NCBI GenBank assembly: GCA_023267515.1
Contig: JAHFNF010000018.1
Coordinates: 1-12,967, forward strand
Origin: Candidatus Nomurabacteria bacterium
Lineage (GTDB): Bacteria; Patescibacteriota; Minisyncoccia; Phycocordibacterales; UBA9973
Direction of reading: 5' to 3'
DNA length: 12,967 bases
Part shown: in pieces, positions 6,667 through 11,486 of the stretch
How the letters are laid out: each line of letters begins with the position of its first letter
Numbering within the stretch: the first letter of the stretch is position 1
The notes under the pieces: model-generated
The model's database searches: none
What the model was told of the DNA's origin: nothing
What the model saw: only the letters and a program-made list of their open reading frames with translations
Made by a program: the position numbers and the translations under genes

Positions 6667-7854
6667 ATGAAGCATTGTAAAGATTGCGAGCCGGCGCAAG
6701 AGAGCCATGCGGTAGCTTATATATCGGTGGTACTAGGGATGATTGATCAGCCCTTTTTTGATTTTATGGAAATGATCTTTAAAAGTACCGCCGAGGCTAT
6801 ATCTAGAAGAGTTTCAATTCCATTTTTCAAGACAATGGTATATTTGCATCTTGGACATTGGAGTGATGCGCCTGACATAAAAGACACTTGGCGAACAAAA
6901 TGTTTTTGGGAAGAAGCCAATAGACGGGGAATAAAAATGCGCGAATTTCACCTGGGACCGATACGCGATATTTTTATGGCCGAATATAAAAACAAAATAA
7001 TTACTTTTGATGGTCTGCCTCGGCCAGGACTTGATGAGTCAGAATCTTTAAAATGGATGGACGATAAGGGAATAATGAAAGATAAATTTTTAATTGAAGG
7101 GTTGCCGGTGGCCCGCGGTGGCACTGCTTGGAACAAAAGCAAGGCGTTAAAAATTTTTAATTCTATCAGCAAGCCAGTCATTACCAAGCCAAACTTGGGC
7201 TCACGTTCACGCCACACTTTAATACACATAAATACACCAGAAGAGCTGATTTTTGGATTTAAAAAAGCAAAAAAACTTTCACCGATCGTGGTAGTTGAGG
7301 AAGAATTAAATGGCTACCTTTTCCGTGGCACTCTTGTAGATAAAAAATTGATTGCCGTCATCAAGCGAGACCAGCCAAAAGTGATTGGCGACGGGGTGCG
7401 GACGGTAAAAGATTTGTTGGACGAGGAAAATAAAAGGCCAGAGCGCAGTGGTCCTATTTTCCACCAGATCGCCATTGATCACGAAGCCGATATTGAACTG
7501 ACCAGACAAAATGTCACGATGGCGAGCATACTAGAAAAAGGCAGAGAAATATTTTTCAGCCAAAAGACTTCTCGCGGCTGCGGTGGTACGACAACCGACG
7601 TAACAAATATTACCCACCCTGAAAATAAAGAAATGTTAGAACACGTCGGTAGATTTTTAAGTGATCCGCTTATTGGGGTGGATTTTATAATGGAGGATAT
7701 TACAAAATCCTGGCGCGAAGAACAACACTCTGGAATTATAGAGTGCAATTCTCTGCCCTTTATTGATTTGCATCATTACCCACTTTTCGGGAAACCAGTG
7801 AACGTCGCTGGGGCACTTTGGGATTTGGTAATGCCAGAATCTAAAACAAAATAG
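6667..7854 (+). CDS. Stand-alone ATP-grasp ligase related to the cyanophycin synthetase ATP-grasp domain
   Basis: This 395-residue protein has an ATP-grasp core over about residues 130-390. The visible motifs match the ATP-grasp part of cyanophycin synthetase (CphA): ITKPNLGSRS with probable ATP-binding K174, VVEEELNG (209-216), GDGVRTVKDLL (241-251), CGGTTTDVT (305-313), IGVDFIMED (336-344), and IIECNSLP with likely metal ligands E359 and N361. ATP-grasp ligases join a carboxylate to an amine through an acyl-phosphate. The Mur-ligase-like C-terminal domain of CphA is missing, so this is not a complete cyanophycin synthetase. The N-terminal 1-125 are not recognised; they begin with CKDC (C4, C7). 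Substrate is unknown: a glutamate- or peptide-type amide ligase is plausible. The ATG is fixed by the -10 box 6 bases upstream. It ends 3 bases from the convergent gene. Confidence 0.85.
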   Translation: MKHCKDCEPAQESHAVAYISVVLGMIDQPFFDFMEMIFKSTAEAISRRVSIPFFKTMVYLHLGHWSDAPDIKDTWRTKCFWEEANRRGIKMREFHLGPIRDIFMAEYKNKIITFDGLPRPGLDESESLKWMDDKGIMKDKFLIEGLPVARGGTAWNKSKALKIFNSISKPVITKPNLGSRSRHTLIHINTPEELIFGFKKAKKLSPIVVVEEELNGYLFRGTLVDKKLIAVIKRDQPKVIGDGVRTVKDLLDEENKRPERSGPIFHQIAIDHEADIELTRQNVTMASILEKGREIFFSQKTSRGCGGTTTDVTNITHPENKEMLEHVGRFLSDPLIGVDFIMEDITKSWREEQHSGIIECNSLPFIDLHHYPLFGKPVNVAGALWDLVMPESKTK

Positions 7855-7857
7855 TGT

Positions 7858-8346
7858 TTATTTATTTTCGTTTTCTATTGTGATTTCTGAATCCGGGTTC
7901 CAGGCATCAGGATCTCGTTTAAGATGAGAAATATGTTTTTCTTGGATCATAAAGTCCCCCAAGAACTTTTCAAAAGCTTTCTTATGTTCGGTCTCTCCTT
8001 TTTCGCCGAAGTGGTCAAACGGATGCGCCTCTGGCGTATATTCGTAATGCCCGCGAATTTCGCCATCCTTGTAAACACGCAAATGATATTGCTCTTTGAA
8101 ACTTTCTAATTTCCGCCAAGAGAGCACCTGATCCGGATCTTCCCAGGCCACGAAGTGATTGCCGAAGCCCCATTTACTATGTAGATGTCTTTTCAATTCT
8201 TCTAGGTTCACCCCCGGTCTCACCCAGCCGAGATGATACTTCTGTCTTTTTTGCTGATGCAAGAATACGAAAAAATGTTCCAGCTTTGGAAAAACATTGT
8301 ATATCCCCCGCCATATTTTTTGTTTTATTTTATCCAGTGAGTTCAT
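7858..8346 (-). CDS. Hypothetical protein, 162 residues
   Basis: I do not recognise this family. The product is soluble-looking: no convincing signal peptide or membrane helix (the most hydrophobic stretch, around 20-30, is short and aromatic). It is rich in His, Lys, Trp and aromatic residues, with a central HLRVYKDGEIRGHYEYTPE segment (about 88-106) that looks like a small beta-sheet, and an acidic tail. A real gene is supported by the TGCTATCAT box exactly 6 bases before the ATG, by the tight fit between the ZIP transporter stop and the end of the ATP-grasp gene, and by normal amino-acid composition. It is transcribed in the same direction as the ZIP gene but has its own promoter. The His-rich composition beside a metal transporter could hint at metal binding, but this is weak inference. 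Confidence 0.8.
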   Translation of the reverse strand: MNSLDKIKQKIWRGIYNVFPKLEHFFVFLHQQKRQKYHLGWVRPGVNLEELKRHLHSKWGFGNHFVAWEDPDQVLSWRKLESFKEQYHLRVYKDGEIRGHYEYTPEAHPFDHFGEKGETEHKKAFEKFLGDFMIQEKHISHLKRDPDAWNPDSEITIENENK

Positions 8347-8352
8347 AAAAAA

Positions 8353-8361
8353 ATGATAGCA
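8353..8361 (-). promoter_or_regulatory. Extended -10 promoter, leaderless start for the 162-residue gene
   Basis: TGCTATCAT on the minus strand is followed by six T residues and then ATG at 8346. It is squeezed immediately after the stop codon of the ZIP gene (8363-8365), so the downstream gene need not depend on read-through. No -35 at normal spacing. Confidence 0.65.
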
Positions 8362-8362
8362 T

Positions 8363-9091
8363 TTATCCTACTAGTTGAATGACAAAAAATATAAACGCCA
8401 CGCCTAGGATTGTCGCAATTGTCGTCCACTTAGTTGGATGCGCGTGGTAGCTCTCTGGCACGAGGTCGGAAGCGCCGATATAAAAGAAAAATCCTGCAAA
8501 AAGCGCTAAAATTACTCCGAGTACGGATTGCGAAACTGTGATAAAAAGTGATGCGATGATGCCAAGCACGGGAGTCAGCGCATCAACGATAAGCCACTTA
8601 AATGCCTGACTTTTATTTCCACCCCCTTTGAAAATTGCCGTCACTGTATTTATGCCATCAGAAAAATCGTGCGCTAATACTGCTACCGCGACAATTGCGC
8701 CGAGGGTGGCGGAGACTTGAAACGCAAGACCGATACCGAGGCCGTCTAAAAGACTGTGGAAAGATAAACTAGAAGCCCGCATTATTCCTCTATTGGAATG
8801 TTCTTGAATATGATTTTCCTCTACGACTTCCGTATGAGCATGAAGCCCGAGCATTCTGTCTAGTACAAGATAAATCACAAAACCGAGAGCGACAATACTA
8901 GTGATAGAAGAAATACTGTGAGTTTTACTAATATCTAACGCCTCAGGAAGCAGATCAAAAAATGCCACACCGATTACCGCGCCAGCAGAAAAACCGACTA
9001 TGAGGTGCGCTTTGTCCTTAAATCGTAAAGCAAAAATTCCGCCAAAAAATGTGGCTAGGGCTGTGGCAATGGCTAATAAAAAAAGTGTCAT
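8363..9091 (-). CDS. ZIP-family divalent metal transporter
   Basis: A 242-residue polytopic membrane protein with about seven to eight hydrophobic helices, the usual size of a short bacterial ZIP carrier. The metal-site helices are visible: FHSLLDGLGIGLAF (111-124, H112 and D116) for helix 4 and LAHDFSDGINTV (139-150, H141, D142, D145) for helix 5. These replace the classical HNxPEG and HExPxx forms but keep the His/acid spacing. An additional acidic motif, FFDLLPEAL (44-52), lies in helix 2, and a His/Glu-rich cytoplasmic loop (84-98: HAHTEVVEENHIQEH) separates helices 3 and 4, as in ZIP zinc transporters. It most likely imports zinc, iron or manganese into the cytoplasm; the metal cannot be told from sequence. 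It has its own promoter with leaderless geometry and no visible metal-regulator operator. Confidence 0.92.
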   Translation of the reverse strand: MTLFLLAIATALATFFGGIFALRFKDKAHLIVGFSAGAVIGVAFFDLLPEALDISKTHSISSITSIVALGFVIYLVLDRMLGLHAHTEVVEENHIQEHSNRGIMRASSLSFHSLLDGLGIGLAFQVSATLGAIVAVAVLAHDFSDGINTVTAIFKGGGNKSQAFKWLIVDALTPVLGIIASLFITVSQSVLGVILALFAGFFFYIGASDLVPESYHAHPTKWTTIATILGVAFIFFVIQLVG

Positions 9092-9097
9092 TTGGGT

Positions 9098-9106
9098 ATT
9101 CTAACA
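9098..9106 (-). promoter_or_regulatory. Extended -10 promoter, leaderless start for ZIP gene
   Basis: TGTTAGAAT on the minus strand is a TGn-extended -10 box followed by exactly 6 bases (ACCCAA) and ATG 9091. No -35 hexamer is recognisable at 16-18 bases upstream, consistent with an extended -10 promoter. Confidence 0.65.
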
Positions 9107-9137
9107 CATCTCCACCCATCCTATATAACCTAGTTCT

Positions 9138-9995
9138 CTATATGCTTACCTTTTCAATACTTATGAGTTCCAATCTTTGCCCACCGTCTAGATCAGTTTC
9201 AAGCGCTAGATTCCCCGCTTCTGGACAATAATATTTGTATTCACTCACCCCGGGCTCTATATAGCTATAATCTTTTGTCTTCAAGCACTCACTGTAATTA
9301 CGAGAAGATAACTGCACAATTTCACCTAAAGATACCACCAGAGCGGCATCTTCTGCCACACCTTTGGAATATTCCTGCCTATATGATTCCCCTATTTTTG
9401 GATGCGCTTTCATAATGATACCTGGCTTCGCGCCGCTAACTCCCGATTTCCAAGATCCGTCAGTGCTCGTCACTTTTCCATTTTTATATTCTTTGGAATC
9501 TTCACCAAAGTACCAGACATTCCCTTCCTTATCTTGCGCATACCAATCAGTAGTCTCTTCAATTAACTCACTACCCTTCCATACTCTATCCCACACTTCA
9601 GTCGTTTTTACTCCGGAAATAATCTTTGTCCGATTAGTGACTATCACTATGTCTTTTTCAGATCCATCAGTAGTCTCATAGGTAAAGCTCGTGCCAGGCA
9701 AAAGAGTGAAAAATGGATTGCTGATGGTAGAGATAAAATCGCCCGCTTTTATTGTCGGGTTGTAATCTTGTGCCTCTACTGGCGCCTTACTGTCAGTGGC
9801 ACTCTTCGTCGTATTTTTTGGTTGAACGGACACGCTCTTTGGTGCAGTGGAAGTAGCTGGCACTTCTGATTGATTGCTAAGCCCAGTATCCTCTGTTGGC
9901 GCCGTATTATTAGACTTGCTTTTAGCCAGAAAAATAACTCCGGCAATAGCTAGTACGAAAACCACCACAATGATTATATTTTTATTATCTTTCAT
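9138..9995 (-). CDS. Membrane-anchored extracytoplasmic protein of unknown function
   Basis: This 285-residue protein has a short basic N-terminus, a hydrophobic anchor (about 7-24), a Ser/Thr/Pro/Asn-rich linker (about 26-78) and one folded extracytoplasmic domain (about 80-285). There is no lipobox cysteine, so it is probably an uncleaved signal anchor. Conserved-looking motifs are NPFFTLLPGTSFTYE (93-107), DWYAQDKEGNVWYFGED (150-166), PGIIMKAHPKIGESYRQEY (191-209) and EYKYYC (252-257). From memory this resembles a family of secreted hypothetical proteins found also in Actinobacteria and other phyla, with no known activity. C237 and C257 could form a disulfide. The gene has a full -35/-10 promoter with leaderless spacing and is followed in the same direction by the ZIP gene 46 bases later. 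Function is not inferred. Confidence 0.85.
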   Translation of the reverse strand: MKDNKNIIIVVVFVLAIAGVIFLAKSKSNNTAPTEDTGLSNQSEVPATSTAPKSVSVQPKNTTKSATDSKAPVEAQDYNPTIKAGDFISTISNPFFTLLPGTSFTYETTDGSEKDIVIVTNRTKIISGVKTTEVWDRVWKGSELIEETTDWYAQDKEGNVWYFGEDSKEYKNGKVTSTDGSWKSGVSGAKPGIIMKAHPKIGESYRQEYSKGVAEDAALVVSLGEIVQLSSRNYSECLKTKDYSYIEPGVSEYKYYCPEAGNLALETDLDGGQRLELISIEKVSI

Positions 9996-10001
9996 AACTG
10001 A

Positions 10002-10030
10002 ATAATAGCTTCTTGGCTAAATTTTAGCAA
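10002..10030 (-). promoter_or_regulatory. -35/-10 promoter, leaderless start for the anchored extracytoplasmic protein
   Basis: On the minus strand, TTGCTA (10025-10030) and TATTAT (10002-10007) are 17 bases apart, and 6 bases follow before ATG 9995. This promoter lacks the TG extension but has a good -35. It begins only 3 bases after the mature 3' end of the upstream serine tRNA. A perfect inverted repeat (GCTAAA, 1 base, TTTAGC) at 10016-10028 overlaps the -35 and spacer. Confidence 0.7.
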
Positions 10031-10033
10031 CTG

Positions 10034-10120
10034 CGGAGGCGGTGAGATTCGAACTCACGGTCCTTTTAAAGGGACGACGGTTTAGTAAACCGTTGATTTA
10101 AACCACTCATCCACGCCTCC
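10034..10120 (-). tRNA. tRNA-Ser, apparent anticodon ACT
   Basis: A complete class II tRNA cloverleaf folds by eye: acceptor GGAGGCG/CGCCTCC, a three-pair D stem (GAT/ATC), anticodon stem ACGGT/ACCGT, a long variable arm with stem GTCC/GGAC, T stem GTGAG/CTCAC with loop TTCGAAT, and discriminator G. The 7-base anticodon loop is TTACTAA, so the anticodon is ACT (reads AGU serine). The loop equals that of the neighbouring tRNA-Ser(GCT) except for A instead of G at position 34, which is very unusual in bacteria. The discriminator G is followed by CAG, so the CCA end is not encoded. It lies 6 bases downstream of the other tRNA and is probably cut from the same transcript. Confidence 0.88.
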
Positions 10121-10126
10121 AATTTC

Positions 10127-10214
10127 TGGCGGAGACGGCGAGATTCGAACTCGCGAGGCTGTAAAGCCTGCCTCCTTAGCAAGGAGGTACGTTAGACCAC
10201 TCCGACACGTCTCC
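10127..10214 (-). tRNA. tRNA-Ser(GCT), CCA encoded
   Basis: A class II cloverleaf: acceptor GGAGACG/CGTCTCC, anticodon stem CCTCC/GGAGG enclosing loop TTGCTAA (anticodon GCT, serine AGC/AGU codons), long variable arm AGGCT/AGCCT, T stem GCGAG/CTCGC with loop TTCGAAT, discriminator G, then an encoded CCA. The D stem has a T-T mismatch at its outer pair (10-25). It is the first gene of a two-tRNA unit, reading toward the tRNA at 10034-10120. No strong promoter is evident upstream; a weak TGTGATAAA-like box lies around 10237-10247 on the minus strand. Confidence 0.95.
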
Positions 10215-10271
10215 CTAACCCCCGGCTAACATTTCTGACTTTATCACAAATACTGATTTATTTCCATTCCT

Positions 10272-10280
10272 TGCTATAAT
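10272..10280 (+). promoter_or_regulatory. Extended -10 promoter, leaderless start for histidine kinase
   Basis: TGCTATAAT is a perfect TGn-extended -10 box. Two ATGs follow: one directly abutting the box (10281) and one exactly 6 bases after it (10287). Only the second fits transcription initiation, so 10287 is taken as the start. No -35 at normal spacing. Confidence 0.75.
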
Positions 10281-10286
10281 ATGCCT

Positions 10287-11045
10287 ATGCAAGAAGAAGA
10301 GCTAAAAAATCTGCGAGAAGAAAATGAAAGACTAAAACAAACTATCGCCACCAAGGCGGAGATGGTCTCTATTAATGTGCACCAGATACGTACTCTCCTT
10401 TCGGCTATCAAGTGGATAATCAAAATGTTTCTGGATGGAGACTTGGGTAAACTAACCGCCGAACAAGAAGGACTCTTGCGAAAAGCTTACGAGGGTAACG
10501 AGCGAATGCTCGGCACCGCTAGTGAAATGCTTTTGATAAACAAGACAGAAAATGTGGTAGAACGGCCGTATGTATTTGTGGGTGTGAATGTGTCGGACAT
10601 AATTGAAAATTCAATTTTTGATTTCTCGGGGGAAGCAAAGATAAAGTCAGTAGAAATAATATTTCTAAAACCCCAGGCAGGGCTCCCGCAAGTACGGGCG
10701 GACCAAGAAAAACTGCGCATAGTTTTTCAAAACCTTTTAGAAAATGCCGTAAAGTACAGCAATAATAATAGTAAAATTTTTATATCTGCCAAAATAATTG
10801 AGAACTTTTTGGAGGTTTCCGTAAAAGACTCCGGCATAGGGATAGTAGACGGGGGTAAAGAAAAAATATTTGAGAAGTTCTACCGTGGAGAGAACGCTCA
10901 GAAAAAAGAGGCGGTCGGCTCTGGCATCGGGCTATTTACTACCCGTAAGATTGTAGAGGGACATGGCGGCAAGATATGGTTTGAAAGCGTAGAAAACGAG
11001 GGCACAACCTTCTTTTTCACTATCCCCATCTGGGAGGGCAAATAG
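10287..11045 (+). CDS. Cytoplasmic histidine kinase without a membrane sensor
   Basis: This 252-residue kinase begins with a coiled-coil (1-25) and moves straight into the dimerisation/phosphoacceptor helix with H32 in the H-box VHQIRTLLSAIKW. The usual Pro after RT is replaced by Leu. The ATPase domain has the N-box NLLENAVKYS (149-158), G1 box DSGIGI (181-186), F box EKIFEKFYRG (192-201) and G2 box GSGIGLFTTRKIVEGHGG (211-228), all intact. There is no membrane helix, PAS, GAF or HAMP domain, so any signal must be sensed through the short coiled coil or through a partner protein. It phosphorylates itself on H32 and then most likely the response regulator encoded 54 bases downstream. The start at 10287 rather than 10281 is chosen from the promoter spacing. 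Confidence 0.93.
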   Translation: MQEEELKNLREENERLKQTIATKAEMVSINVHQIRTLLSAIKWIIKMFLDGDLGKLTAEQEGLLRKAYEGNERMLGTASEMLLINKTENVVERPYVFVGVNVSDIIENSIFDFSGEAKIKSVEIIFLKPQAGLPQVRADQEKLRIVFQNLLENAVKYSNNNSKIFISAKIIENFLEVSVKDSGIGIVDGGKEKIFEKFYRGENAQKKEAVGSGIGLFTTRKIVEGHGGKIWFESVENEGTTFFFTIPIWEGK

Positions 11046-11065
11046 ACTATTGTGTGGGTGGCGAG

Positions 11066-11093
11066 TTGCAGGCTTTTTAGAGAGTAGTATAAT
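11066..11093 (+). promoter_or_regulatory. -35/-10 promoter, leaderless start for response regulator
   Basis: TTGCAG (11066-11071) and TATAAT (11088-11093) are 16 bases apart; exactly 6 bases (ATCCCT) separate the -10 box from ATG 11100. The regulator can therefore be transcribed separately from the kinase, and recG probably follows on the same mRNA. Confidence 0.75.
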
Positions 11094-11099
11094 ATCCCT

Positions 11100-11474
11100 A
11101 TGTCTAAAAAAATACTTATAGTTGAAGACGATTTATTCCTCCAAGGACTTGAAGCGACCAAGCTCAAAAAAGACGGCTACGACATAATGACCGCTGTAAA
11201 CAGCGATGAAGTTTTTAAAATAGTTGAGGGGAGCAGCAAGCCGGACCTGATACTCTTGGACTTACTTTTGCCTGGAGTGGATGGTTTTATGATTTTGGAG
11301 AAAATCCGCCAGAATAAAGATATGCTCACCGTGCCTGTGATTGTATTCTCAAACCTCTCCGAGGACAAAGATGTAAAGCGCGCTCAGAAACTCGGCATCA
11401 GTGAATTTATGGTTAAATCAAACTTCACCCTAGACGAACTGACAAAAAAAATTAAAGACCTTATCGGCGCCTAA
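11100..11474 (+). CDS. Single-domain (CheY-like) response regulator
   Basis: A 124-residue receiver domain with nothing after it. The acidic pocket is E9, D10, D11 (VEDD), the phosphoacceptor is D54 in LILLDLLLPGVDG, the switch Ser/Thr position is S84 (VFSNLS), the conserved lysine is K106 (MVKSNF), and F103 occupies the aromatic switch position. All catalytic residues are present, so it should accept phosphate from the kinase encoded upstream. With no DNA-binding or enzymatic output domain it must act by protein contact, as CheY or Spo0F do; a link to pilus motion is possible because pilus genes are in the same window, but nothing shows it. It has its own promoter and lies 12 bases before recG. 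Confidence 0.95.
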   Translation: MSKKILIVEDDLFLQGLEATKLKKDGYDIMTAVNSDEVFKIVEGSSKPDLILLDLLLPGVDGFMILEKIRQNKDMLTVPVIVFSNLSEDKDVKRAQKLGISEFMVKSNFTLDELTKKIKDLIGA

Positions 11475-11486
11475 ATAAAATAGAAA

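Noticed and set aside
7306-7748. Open frames on the minus strand within the ATP-grasp gene
   Set aside because: They overlap a well-supported gene entirely, show no recognisable motifs and no promoter; they are mirror frames.
10016-10033. Inverted repeat after the tRNA pair as a rho-independent terminator
   Set aside because: The stem is only 6 A+T-rich pairs with a 1-base loop and no U-run follows in the direction of tRNA transcription.
10034-10120. Selenocysteine tRNA as the identity of the odd class II tRNA
   Set aside because: The anticodon is ACT rather than TCA, and the acceptor stem has the normal 7 pairs.
10281-10286. ATG at 10281 as start of the histidine kinase
   Set aside because: It abuts the -10 box and would lie upstream of the expected transcription start; ATG 10287 has the spacing seen at five other genes.
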